Position numbers and translations under genes: made by a program. Below the pieces are notes generated by a model. It saw only the letters and a program-made list of their open reading frames with translations, had not been told where the DNA came from and did no database searches. Source: Imbricaverruca yamaguchii (lineage: Eukaryota; Arthropoda; Thecostraca; Neoverrucidae). Taken from it: a DNA stretch of 64,000 nt. The stretch is taken from assembly GCA_034440575.1 (NCBI GenBank), contig JAOTOL010001656.1, forward strand, positions 2,316,001 to 2,380,000, given 5' to 3'. This document shows positions 44,955-56,359 of the stretch, piece after piece (the first letter of the stretch is position 1; each line of letters starts with the position of its first letter).

Positions 44955-45941
44955 CACGCGCCCTGGGGAGGGGGGGGGGTGAAATCCGCCAACCCCTTCA
45001 GTTTTTCGCACATAACTCAAGATTTTACCTGGCGATTTACGCCATTCCTTGTATACATGCTTAAAAATGATCGGCGCGATGCTTAAAGCCAGAAAACGGA
45101 AATCGACCGAACATTATTCGAGTTGGGGGCCGTTAAAGTAAAAAAAAATCGCAGCACCAGACAACTAAAATCGGCGCTCATGCGCTTCCAAAATATTGAC
45201 AAAGGGAAGTGTTCTTGGCGACACTGGCGATTTATTTATGTGTAATGTTATGCTATATAGTTTTAAAGTCATGGTTCATCACCGAGGTCAAGCTAGATCA
45301 AGTCCATGACAGGTTAATTGAACCAAACTTGGTCAACTGGAATGTTGTCATAAATGAAAATGACCGTCATGCGATTGATGTCACTTTGCATGTTACACCC
45401 CACACATCTTGAAAATTACTGCTTGTCATTGTGTATCTAAGCGTTTCGATACTGTATTCATGTAGGTATTTCACTCCTTTATTTGGGAAGCCGATTGCGC
45501 CGAACCACTCAACGGAACAGTCGGATGGCATGCCCGGTTCCGGTAAATGGAGCAAGTAATGACCCGATAAAGTGCTGCTATATAGGTGACTTGAGGTTAA
45601 ATGCCTCTGGCATGCAATGGTCCAGCATCTGTATTGCATGATTAGTAATGTCCAAAACATCATTGATGCCCATTTTGGAGCATTTAAACACAATCACCGC
45701 GAGTCATAACAATGACAAGCCAATCCACGCAAAACCAGAACATTTTTACATTTTTACCTCTTGTGACCTTGAAGATACTGACCTAAGGTATAAAATTTGC
45801 ACAGAATAGAGTTCACTACCGTACCTATCCATCCCGCGAATGTAGTTGCTCCAACTTTAATAGGATCCGAGATCTTGGGGGAGGGGGAGGAATCCGCCGC
45901 CTCCAGTGCACGCAATTTTCAGAGGCCCTTCAGGGCGCATG
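44955..45941 (-). mobile_element. Family 2 element, copy 3 (inverted)
   Basis: It is bounded by TTAG at both ends (44951-44954 and 45942-45945), a one-base change from TTAA. The terminal CACGCGCCCTGG and CAGGGCGCATG are inverted repeats. Its order is the reverse complement of copy 1, and it has the empty site for the 38710 insertion. Confidence 0.85.
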
Positions 45942-46434
45942 TTAGGTTTTGTTGCATTAAAGAAATGTTTTATAAACATTGTTTTTATCAAGCTAAAAAC
46001 TTCCTTTTGATGTTACTTTGCTCATAAACTGAAAAGTAAACAATTGCACAGGAAATGAGTGGTCCGAATTGGTGTCAGTCACGTTCATGAATGTTGCATT
46101 GGAAAGGTATTTTCCAAGGATTCATAGAACGCCTTCAACCATGAATTTACTACCTAACCTTCCATGTCATAATTTTTTAAAAAGTTTTTTTAAATTTTAA
46201 TCTCAAACGCGAATAAAAATGGACCAAAGCCTAGCCAAGCCTAATATGTTCATTATAGAAAATAAATATACTTTGAAAATGTATTCTTAAAAGATTTGAC
46301 AATTTTTTTCCAACTAAAAAGAAAAGCCTAACCTAACCTAATATAACGAAGCTGAACCAAGCGTAACCCTATATGCTTGCTTCATGGAGGTAAAATGTGC
46401 AAAACCTTTTTTGTGGATACCATAACACGCGCTC

Positions 46435-46882
46435 TGGAGGACCTCTGAACATTACGCGCACTGGACGGTGGCGGATTTCGCCTCCGTCCCCTTAGGATCT
46501 CGGCTCCTATTGAAGCTGGAGCAACACATTTCCGAGGGTGGATGGGTACAGCAGTAATCTCTATTGTGTACAAATTGCATGACCTTGGATCAATATTCAA
46601 GGTCAAATGAGGTCAACATTTCGAATTTTCTGGCTGTGCGTGGCTTGGCTTGTCATCGTTCTGGATCGTTGTGATTGTGTTTCAATGCTCAGAAATCGGC
46701 ATCAATGATGCTTTGGACATTACTAATGATGCAATACAGATGCTAAACCCGGCATTTGACCTCAGGTCACCTATGTAGCAGCACTTTATTAGGCCATTAC
46801 CTGCTCCAGTTACCGGAACCAGGCCGTACACCCCACTGCTCCTTTGGGCGTCTCCGCATAATCGGCTTGGCAAAAAAGGAGT
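46435..46882 (+). mobile_element. Family 2 element, copy 4 (5' part)
   Basis: It starts ATAACACGCGCTCTGGAGG and follows copy 1 to AATCGGCTTGG, where a different tandem repeat takes over. It has an empty site at about 46795-46820. Confidence 0.8.
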
Positions 46883-47583
46883 CAGGGGCGTCGATTTGTA
46901 TCCTTTTCTGGGGGCCATGACCCCACCAATGTTTATCTTGGTCCCTCAATGTTGATTTGGGCCCCCCAATAAGCCATGCTGTTTTTATGTTCATAAGAAA
47001 GCTAAAGGAAAAAAGAAATAAAGAAGAAAGCATCATGCTGTATAGAAAATTTAGTTGATGTTGACCAGAGTATCTTGTACTGTAAAGAAACAGATTAGGT
47101 TTAGATAGTGGACTGACCCTCCACCTTTTACTGCAAACTTGAAAGTTGTGCAAAAAAACTGGATTTCCCTCCAAGGACGTACAACTTGCATCATAATATG
47201 CTGGGATTAGCAGATGCTGATGGATTCAGGGGTGTCGATTTGTATCTTTCTGTGGGGTCATGGCCCCACCAATATTGATCTTGGCCCCCTCAATGTTGAC
47301 TTGGACCCTCAATAACCACTGCTATATTTATGCTGATAAGAAAGCTAAAGGAAAAAATGAAAAGCACCATCCTACTTAGAATACTCAGTTGATATCAACC
47401 AACACACTTTGTAATGAAATGGAATAGATTTGAATTGGAGAGTGCATTGGCTATCCACTTCTTGCTGCAAAATTTAACATTGTTGACATTGTGGAAAAAA
47501 CAAAGAAGTTGGATTTCCGTCCACTTTGCAAGCATAGCTTGCATCATAAAATGTTGAGATTAGGTGATGCTGATGCATTTTAA
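46883..47583 (+). repeat. Two-copy tandem duplication (344 and 357 bp)
   Basis: CAGGGG(C/T)GTCGATTTGTATC opens each unit, and CATAA-ATG-TG(G/A)GATTAG-(A/T)GATGCTGATG closes it. It is noncoding and AT-rich. Confidence 0.88.
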
Positions 47584-47980
47584 GCCAGATGGTATTTAAA
47601 AAATTAGCAAAGCCACTAGACAACAATTGCATTGTCATAATGATGCTTGCACACTTGAACAATAGCAAAAGCACATGCATATGGAACTTGAACTGGATTC
47701 ATCCAATTCTTAACTTCTGGTCAGTGTCAACCATGCACATGATCTGGTCATCAACAACAATCAGTTATTATTGAGATAGAGGATATGCAGACTATATTTA
47801 TATTCATAAAGACATAAAGACATAAAAGATTAATGCAACTATGGGCCACAATGGCCCTTCTTGGTTGCACTCTGTACACTGAACCAGTTGCCCACCAAAT
47901 CTGTCAATGAGCCCTCCATGTCTGAAAAGCAAGCCCTCTTTTCTTATAATGATTGTCTATGCTGTTTTTAAAGATGTTCA

Positions 47981-48033
47981 TGGGCGCTACATGACCAATG
48001 TAGTCGATGCGCCCTTAAGCCCTAATAACTAAC
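47981..48033 (+). mobile_element. Ultra-short SINE-tail insertion (53 bp) in the LINE
   Basis: It runs TGGGCGCTACATGACC...CCTAATAACTAAC and is flanked by identical 14-bp duplications TTTAAAGATGTTCA (47967-47980 and 48034-48047). The LINE fragment at 31868-31890 carries a single TTTAAAGATGTTCA and no insertion. Confidence 0.92.
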
Positions 48034-49578
48034 TTTAAAGATGTTCAATGTGCTGCTACTGACAATGTTTTCTGGCAGCTGGTTCCAGTGTTCTATTACC
48101 CTGTTGGTGAAGAAAGTCTGCATTAACCTTGTTCTGCTGTGGTTAACTTTAATTTTGAATTTATGACCTCTAATTGCATCATTTCTGTTCAATTCAAACA
48201 TTTCCCCAAGATATCCCCTCTCCAGACCATGGACAAATTTAAAGACCTCGATGAGATCTCCTCTCAGCCTTCTATATCTAAGTGAAAACATATTCAATTT
48301 CTTCAATCTTTCCTCATATGCCAGGTTGCTTATACCATTAACCATTTTTGTAGCCCTCTTTTGTACTCTCTCTAAAAGCCAACAATCTTTTTCATAGCTA
48401 GGAGTTTGGTTGCAGTATTCCAAATGTGGCCTGACATATGCACAGTAAAGCTTCCTGAAGACTTCCTCACTTCTGTATGATACATTCCTATTTATTGCCC
48501 CGAGCATTCTCAGTGTCTTCTTCCTGGCTTCCTTGGTCTGTTCTGATGCCCCCAGTTTTGTGTTTAGAATAACACCTAAATCCTTCTCCTGTTGAGTCCC
48601 TGATAGCACTTGGCCACCCATCAAGTATAGAGCCTTCATATGCTGCTTACCTACATGCATGATTTTGCACTCATCAAAATTAAATTCCATTTTCCATTCT
48701 TCGGACCACTTCACAAGTTCGTCTAAGTCTTTTTGCAGCGAGATATGCTCATCCTGACCTGTTATTGCTCTAAAGACCTTCAAATCATCCGCAAATTTCA
48801 AAACTTTACTGCTTAGGCCACTTTCAATGTTATTTACAAATATAATGAACAGTAGTGGCCCCAGTACTGACCCCTGGGGGACTCCACTAAGAACATTTTG
48901 CCAAGATGACTTTGTACCATTTAGCATCACTCTTTGCTGTCTATCTGAAAGCCACAACTCTATCCATTTTAAGATGCTACCTGCAATACCATGGGACTGA
49001 AGCTGTATCATTAACCGTTTATGAGGTACCTTGTCAAAGGACTTACTAAAGTCAAGATATGCCACATCAACCTCATTTCCCTGATCAAATTGTTCTGTGG
49101 CGAAGTTAAAAAAAGTCCAAGAGGTTTGTGAGACACGATCGTCCTTTTCGAAGCCCATGTTGAGTATCTTGAATCAATCTGCTACCCTCCAGATAACTAA
49201 CTATTCTATCCTTGATAAGTGATTCGAGTACCTTGCAGACTAGGGATGTGAGACTTACTGGCCTATAGTTTTCAACTTTCCCTCTTTCTCCTTTCTTGAA
49301 CATAGGAACTACATTTTCCCTTTTCCAATCGGTTGGAATTTCATTTTGTGAAACTGATCTACAAAATATTATACTAAGTGGAAATGCCAGTTCCCTTTCA
49401 GTTTCCCGCAACACCCTAGCATAAATATCATCAGGTCTGCTGCTTTGTTTGGCTTTATTTTCCTCATATGATTGTAAACAACATCACTATTAATGAAATC
49501 AACATCATTTGTCAGATCCCATGTCACTGAACTATGGTGTGCGGTCGGCAGATTGGTCATATCTTCCAATATAAACAC
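48022..49578 (-). pseudogene. Reverse transcriptase of the LINE, frameshifted
   Basis: Fragments run in order on the minus strand: KIKPNKAA (49369-49578); NEIPTDWK and VVPMFKKGERGKVENYRPVS (49106-49414); then a long frame (48022-49158) with LDFSKSFDKVPHKRL, GVPQGSVLGPLLF, KFADDLKVF (catalytic FADD), GVILNTKLG and a thumb/C-terminal region ending HWNQLPENIV. These are CR1/L2-clade motifs. Frame breaks near 49430 and 49150 prevent a full protein. Confidence 0.9.
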
Positions 49579-49799
49579 TGATTTAAACTGCTTTTAATCA
49601 GCTTGTAGAAACTAAAGAACTTTTTACTGCCCCATTACAATTTCTAGCTAAATCCAGTTCTTTTGCTCGCTTTGCTGCTCTGATTTTTTGCTTCATAGTG
49701 TCTCTAGCTTTTCGATACGCCTTTAGATTAACGACATTTGAGGCTTCTTTAAAGACTCAAAATGCAGTTTTCTTAGCCTTTGATTGAAGTTTGATATCT

Positions 49800-50775
49800 A
49801 GGTCCTACCACCCGAATCTCCCTTACCTCCGAATCCACCAGTTTCTTATATTCTTATATCTCTTATTCAGAATATAAATACCTACATACCTCCTTGCTAT
49901 TCTTTGTTAGAAAAATCAGCCAACGTAGCCCTTCTCTTCATCTTAGCGACCCACGTGAACATGCTAAGCATGCTACGCAACTGGGATTAATTGGACACGC
50001 GCACAAAACATACTGTTTAAATTTAGCTTTCGAAGTCTGGCTTACTGGGTTTGCTTGCCGGTTACTGGCTAAACTAAATGCATGAAGCTATCTGGCTAAG
50101 GAATAATGAACCTGCTGATTTTGTCAGCTCTTGCAGTAAGCAGAGCTCAAACGGCATAGAACCCTCGATGTGCGTCAGAATTTACTATGCTACTATATCG
50201 GGCTTCCAAACAATTATGAAAATGCCTTTAAAATGGGAGATTCTTTCAGCCGGAGCGCTATTTTCAAAGTTACCGCATTTTGATTTAGTTTACTTCTGTT
50301 GGTTTCGGGGGTCAAAAGACATGATGGCCCCCTTTAAGGCGTTTCGGGGGGGGGCATGACCGGAATGGCCCCCCTTGGATCCGCTGGTGTATGCATTGCA
50401 TACGCACTTGTGCGCAACGGCATTTTGTTGATGTCGTGTAGATTCCAATTGTATGATTGTATCAGTCCGGTTTGGATGCATACCGTGGAGCATAAAGTTG
50501 AAAGGTAGAAAGTTGATCCCAAGAATAACAAGTATGAAGCACACAGCCCATGCTTTCTGCTGTTTTATCTCATGGGCTCATAGGATAACAGTTTTATTTT
50601 CACTTAGTGCATATGGCAATGCCGGCGTGTACTATTCATCTACATTCACATACTCTCATGACGAATTTCGCTTCCTCTCTGGGTCGTCATAATTATCACA
50701 TCTTACATTAAGATGAGGAAGATGGAAGCAGCCAGAACAGCAGAAGCACTGGAGCATCGCTAGACCGGCGTGGCA
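49800..50775. other. Intergenic; lone hAT-like end near 50380
   Basis: CCTTGGATCCGCTGGTG resembles a hAT terminus. No gene is recognised. Confidence 0.35.
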
Positions 50776-50780
50776 CATCC

Positions 50781-50853
50781 GCCTCGGTAGCGCAGTAGGC
50801 AGCGCGTCAGTCTCATAATCTGAAGGCCGTGAGTTCGATCCTCACCCGGGGCA
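50781..50853 (+). tRNA. tRNA-Met (CAT), elongator type
   Basis: A 73-nt cloverleaf whose acceptor stem GCCTCGG pairs with CCGGGGC (one G-T). The D arm is GCGC...GCGC, the anticodon loop CTCATAA has CAT at 50814-50816, and the T arm is GTGAG TTCGATC CTCAC. The discriminator base is A. Box A (TAGCGCAGTAGG) and box B (GTTCGATCC) are intact. It is nearly identical to metazoan elongator tRNA-Met and has no intron. Confidence 0.97.
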
Positions 50854-50856
50854 TTG

Positions 50857-50860
50857 TTTT
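50857..50860 (+). terminator. RNA polymerase III T-run terminator of tRNA-Met
   Basis: TTTT starts 4 bases after the tRNA end. Confidence 0.85.
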
Positions 50861-51100
50861 CACCCATCCGAGTGTGCCCGCTGTCAGTGCGCCTATCACA
50901 AATTTGTCAATGACTACAACCTGAACTACCACAGTTCCAGGTAGTAATTTAGTTTCGGTATATCCAGTCGAAGTATCTCAACTTCCATGACTATGTACTT
51001 CGATAAGATAGGATGCTTAAATTATCTTCATAGTTGTGATGCTTTTAGAACAAGCATTCACAGGCCAAATTACGGATGCCCTCAGTCCTCACATACAACA

Positions 51101-51103
51101 TAC

Positions 51104-51136
<33 letters not shown>
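51101..51136 (+). repeat. (CA)n microsatellite
   Basis: A CA tract of about 36 bp. Confidence 0.95.
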
Positions 51137-51139
<3 letters not shown>

Positions 51140-51140
<1 letters not shown>

Positions 51141-52195
51141 CATAGTTACAAACAAACGATGCACGCGCACACCTGTATTACAAAATAAATGCGACTATGC
51201 ACGGTTCTCAGTCAAGCTTGTTAACTATGGCAACATTCGAGGCAAAAAGTAACCTTTCGCTCATCGCAAATGCACATACTTCATGGCGAATAAACGCCTA
51301 GAACTGAAGAAAATCAACATTCGAGCAAGATGCACGAAAATATGTTCATGGTTGCGCACGAACGTCCCAGCAGGCAGTTTGTGACCGTAACACACAAGGG
51401 TGTGTGGCCACGCGGTCGGCATGTGAAATAAATCACATATTGGCGTGTGCGGCGACCAGGAATGTGTAGAGCGAAGAGTGGCGTTCATTGGACACAGTCC
51501 ACACAGTCATGAAATGTATTTCATGCCGTCTGAAACTAATGTCAGTCCGTTGTGTCGGGCGGACGTTAAATGGATGCGTTTTAAACAGGTCTGCAAGCGT
51601 GTTATGTTTCAGACACAATCCACAAGTCCGTGAGCGGGAGCCTAGTCAGATAAGAATCCGGTGTTGCAAATGCATGCGCTCAAGTATGCGCATGCATCAC
51701 GTAACACGACACGACACGTAGACACGTGCTTCACATCGTGTATGTTGCCATGTATGACTATTACAACATAACTGTTTTCATTTATTAAACAGTTTCACAT
51801 ATCTTCCATGCGATTTTTCTTTACAAGCCATCAACGTCGGTTAGTTTGGACAGTTTATTGCGTTGGACAATACATTTAGAAAACAGATCGAAAGGAAATG
51901 TTTAATACAATTGTTTTCATTCAACGACACGATTTGTCAGGGTTAGTCCCTATCAAATCCCTACTCGTTTGTTTCGTCAAAATTAAATTAATTCCGCTCC
52001 GTTATACAAGAGGGCATCCATACCGGAATATAATCAGTACCATGCTCTGGCCTAATCCAACCTTGAGGTTTAGTTCAATCAGTCACATGCCAAAATTTGA
52101 CCAAAATCTCGCGACCACAATGCCACTTGACGCTGTCCCCTTACGCAGCGTTCGGCGTAAGATGGCAACCGTTGTCTCTGCTGGCTAGTCGGCGC
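51140..52195. other. Intergenic, nothing recognised
   Basis: Short frames only. The sequence becomes GC-rich from about 52180 at the edge of the minisatellite. Confidence 0.4.
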
Positions 52196-52249
52196 AGACG
52201 AGCAGCCCTCTGCTCCGCGTCATCGGCCGCGACGCGACGACGGAGCGAA

Positions 52250-53030
52250 ACCGAGCTGCGGACGCAAGCGTATCCCAGCAAACTGCCGCCGGGCCGCACC
52301 GGCGCCACGTCTCTCGGAGCAGGCTGAGCGGCCCCACCGGGCCGCACCGGCACCACGTCTCTCGGAGCAGGCTGAGCGTATCCCAGCAGACTGCCGCCGG
52401 GCCGCACCGGCGCCACGTCTCTCGGAGCAGGCTGAGCGTATCCCAGCAGACTGCCGCCGGGCCGCACCGGCGCCACGTCTCTCGGAGCAGGCTGAGCGTA
52501 TCCCAGCAGACTGCCGCCGGGCCGCACCGGCGCCACGTCTCTCGGAGCAGGCTGAGCGTATCCCAGCAAACTGCCGCCGGGCCGCACCGGCGCCACGTCT
52601 CTCGGAGCAGGCTGAGCGGCCCCACCGGGCCGCACCGGCACCACGTCTCTCGGAGCAGGCCGAGCGTATCCCAGCAAACTGCCGCCGGGCCGCACCGGCA
52701 CCACGTCTCTCGGAGCAGGCTGAGCGGCCCCGCCGGGCCGCACCGGCGCCACGTCTCTCGGAGCAGGCTGAGCGTGCCCCAGCAAACTGCCGCCGGGCCG
52801 CACCGGCACCACGTCTCTCGGAGCAGGCTGAGCGTGCCCCAGCAGACTGCCGCCGGGCCGCACCGGCACCACGTCTCTCGGAGCAGGCTGAGCGTGCCCC
52901 AGCAGACTGCCGCCGGGCCGCACCGGCACCACGTCTCTCGGAGCAGGCTGAGCGTATCCCAGCAGACTGCCACCGAGCCGCACCGGCGCCACGTCTCTCG
53001 GAGCAGGCTGAGCGGCCCCGCCGGCGGTTG
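52250..53030 (-). repeat. 60/48-bp GC-rich minisatellite, 13 units, open in several frames
   Basis: CTCTCGGAGCAGGCTGAGCG recurs 13 times. Units are 60 bp or a 48-bp variant lacking the CCCAGCA(A/G)ACTGCCGCC part. On the minus strand one frame reads APVRPGG(SLLGYA)QPAPRDV repeats for 283 residues, and two further minus frames are also open. No start context, domain or splice evidence supports a protein. Confidence 0.9.
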
Positions 53031-53084
53031 TTGCTGAGACGTCGGGCCGCTCCGGTTTGGCAGGCCCGCAGGTGGTGGACCGTC

Positions 53085-53245
53085 TGCAGACTGGACCGTC
53101 TGCAGACTGGACCGTCTGCAGACTGGACCACCTGGTGCTGGACCGTCTGCAGACTGGACCGTCTGCAGACTGGACCGTCTGCAGACTGGATCGTCTGCAG
53201 ACTGGACCGTCTGCAGACTGGACCGTCTGCAGACTGGACTACCTG
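53085..53245 (+). repeat. 16-bp minisatellite (GTCTGCAGACTGGACC)
   Basis: About nine units, with two interruptions by ACCTGGTGCTGGA. Each unit holds the palindrome GTCTGCAGAC. Confidence 0.93.
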
Positions 53246-53249
53246 GTGC

Positions 53250-55525
53250 TGGACTGGTGCGGCGCGGCTCACTGGTGCCGCCATCACACCGCGGTCACGT
53301 CGGTCGCTGGCGCTTCGGCGTGGTGTGCCCGAGAGGCGTCGCCGGTGTTGAAGAGGCACGGTGTGTGATGCTAGGTGGGCCGCCGTCGGCGCCAGGCTCG
53401 TTTCCGGCCGCCTGGACAGCTGTCGGCGGCTACTTCAGGTACCTGGGTGTAACACGAGCGTTGGCTGAGTCGGGGACGAGGGGTGCCGAGCAACGTACAC
53501 AGCGGGATGCGAAGCATTTACATCGTGGGTGCTCAGGCGAACGTAGTCTGTGCACGTTATACAGGTTCAAAGAGAAATCCTAATGTAAGCAGCGGGCCAG
53601 TCTTACTTTGGGTGCACATCGTGGACCAAATTGTAAACTGAGCAAAACGTGTGGATGCTGATGGATAAGGTCCCGGTGTTGAATCCCGACCTCGCGGCAA
53701 GAAGCTCGTCTACGGCAGAAGCCAGGCGACAGTTGTCTGTGTGGGGACGGGGAGGGGACGCGCCGCTCACTGCCGCACGTAATGCCACTGAATAAAAGAA
53801 GCACCTGCAGCGTATATTAGTCAGGTGGTGCTGACGCAGCGCCGAGTGACGTGTTTTATGGCGGAAATTGTGCATGCAACACACCAGCCTACCACATGTG
53901 AGACCTATGCACGCCCTTAGGCGATCACAGCCATGATGCACGTGCCGCCATGACACCCGCACATAACCAATTGGAAACATACTATCGGGATATCACCTTA
54001 CCCGTAAGCAATCGATTTAAGATTTGCCGTTCATTAGCTACGTAAAACATAGGTGACAATATATGGAAGAGACCATATATGGAAGACCATTTGTCGACTT
54101 CGGTATGCTTCGTATACTTTTGCCACATGTAACCACATGAATGCTATGCTTGACATAATTGGCTAAAAAGCATGCGATGTTTGTACTTCACTCGCTGCCT
54201 GTCATGTCAAGCCACCCAACATCAAAATCATATCCAAGCATGGCTGGTCGATCAATACCAACGTCAGTGACGTCCACCCCGTCTCCTGACAGGTGTACCT
54301 CGCCAGCCCATCCCAGGTAGTAGTATCCGCATCTTCCACACTTCGCTCCATATTTAAGCCAGAGCCGCGAAACAGAAATCGAAGCCTAAGCTTCGGATCA
54401 GTTGCCGCCTGCCTGGCATATCCGAGCCTGGCTGGCTGGTCCTGTGAGTTTCAGGACGCATCTTACGAACATCACTATGGAGGGTCGTCGGCGTTTGAGT
54501 GTGACTTAGTCTGGGTCGACCTTGCGGTCCAGACAAATGAAACTGCAACACAACTCTGCAGATGTGCTGTGCTGTGCTGTGCTGTGCTGTGCTCGATAAT
54601 CGAAGGAAAGTATAGGGCTCAAATTCGTAGCCTTGTGTAGAAGCGCAAATACAGCCACCGTACCAAGTAATATTTGATACGAAAGAAAATTTTACGGAAG
54701 TTACCAGGCAGTTGTAGGACGACGGGCCACGTTTTGCGTCAATGTTTGGGTACCCGAGTTTTTAGCTGATCCTTATAAGATTGATGTTGCATGCCCAGCA
54801 TATCGATCATGTTTTATCAGTTCATGTGTTCGTGATATAGCTCAGGAATGCAAATATCACATGCAATTACGTCACCATCTGATATTTAGTACATGTCATT
54901 ACAATGCATAGTTGGAAACACAGTTGAATACCCTGGTACGTTGGAAATCCATACCAGGGTATCACAGCAGCCGGATTATGGTTAGGCTCAGGTGAAGTGT
55001 ACAGTGCTTGTAACAGGATGTCACAATTCAAGTGCACGCAGAAAACAGTACAACAATGCCACGATCGAGGCGGAGCTCCAGCGAATATGCACCCTATTTT
55101 CAAAAAAGTTTAAAATAGCAATCTAACCCGATATTTTCTGGTCCAGTCTAACTGGAGTGTCATGCTTTTGAATCCTAAACATTGATCTTGCAACTTTGTT
55201 GCATCCCAAATATTGCTGTAATACTTTTTGCTGTAACTCAAAGTAACGTAACATTAATTTTTAGAGTTCTTCCTTGATTTCAAATACGATCGGCTCTCTG
55301 ACAATTTATTGTTACCAACTTTATTGCTACCAACTTGCTACTACAGCATTTCCCTGAATAATTACATTTATGTCTTCCCCGGAAGTGTTGGTAGCGGCAG
55401 TGCCAGGGCCTCCTCTAGTATGCTAGCTGCGCGCCGTGCACCAGACTTGGCCCACATTGAAGTGAACGGACCGGCCAGTCGGCCGTCACATTGCCATGCT
55501 ATGTCACGTGATCTGTGTATCGCCT
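53250..55525. other. Intergenic; (GCTGT)n at about 54563-54593
   Basis: No gene is recognised; frames up to 125 codons have no family resemblance. Confidence 0.4.
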
Positions 55526-55529
55526 GGCC

Positions 55530-56350
55530 GGGGGGGGTTGGCCGGCACAGGTGTGACCGGGTCGAAACTAAGCGTCGCACGGAAACGAAAGAAGCGTCAT
55601 CGAAAAGCGCTCGACGAGTATGGCCAGACGCCACCCCATAATTCCTCCCCCAAAAGTGGCCTCACTAGGGGCCTAAGTTTTCACACCCTATTTCATGTTT
55701 TTGGCTTTGTGGATTTCATTTCGAGGCAGATTTGAAGAAAAAAATTATCAGAAAAAGGAAAGCGAAATCGACCAGCACCATACAATTTTTGGCCACCCAA
55801 AAATCAATTAATGCTCACATTTAAAAATTTTGAGTTTTCAAGTTGTATGCAGTTTTCCTTCTCTAATGGGATCGGGGGGGGGGGGGGCTTAGGGGCGCAT
55901 CGACTGCAGTGGTCATGCAGCGGGTACAGTGGATCGAAAAATGTTGTAGGAAGTCAGCTTGCACAAATAGAGTATGCTTACTTTATCCAGAATCTTCAAT
56001 TTGAACTCAAGGGGGCAAAAAACTCATAAGTAATCAAAAACAGAAGAAAAAAATCATCTGGTGCGTTTTATTGCATCCCTAAAGATAGGCAAGCGCTGAC
56101 AGTTTCATTCAAATATCCTTATCCGTTAAAGCGTGAAGACTGGTTTAATTTTTTTGGAGGTCACCTCACATGACCTTGACCAACTCGTTGACCTAAGACG
56201 ACCTGACTTTACAATTTTGACATAACATGTCAACTTGATGTGGGAAAAGGTATGCCAAATTTCGGCGCGCTGCCGCGCGCAGTTCTTTCCCTATCGGCGG
56301 AGAACCTTAATGGGGTCGTTAACGACTCCCCCGTGACAGCGCAGTTTAGC
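55530..56350 (+). mobile_element. Family 1 element, copy D, with an inserted SINE-tail fragment
   Basis: It is co-linear with copies A and C from ACTAAGCGTCGCACG to GCGCGCTGCCGCGC. At about 55869-55930 it holds extra sequence absent from A-C: a G-run then GGGGCGCATCGACTGC...CATGCAGCG, the minus-strand form of the SINE-tail hairpin. GGATCG at both edges may be the target duplication. Confidence 0.75.
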
Positions 56351-56359
56351 AGCCGATGT

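Larger units (their letters stand above)
47850..49790 (-). mobile_element. LINE remnant, CR1/L2-like
   Basis: A 5'-truncated non-LTR retrotransposon on the minus strand, with the reverse transcriptase region broken by at least two frameshifts. Upstream linker peptides (KIRAAKRAKELDLARN) are visible near 49620-49740, and the 3' noncoding part extends to about 47850. A second 3' fragment lies at 31780-32205. Confidence 0.88.

Noticed and set aside
50281..50400. Complete hAT MITE
   Set aside because: Only one terminus-like sequence was found, with no partner end or target duplication.
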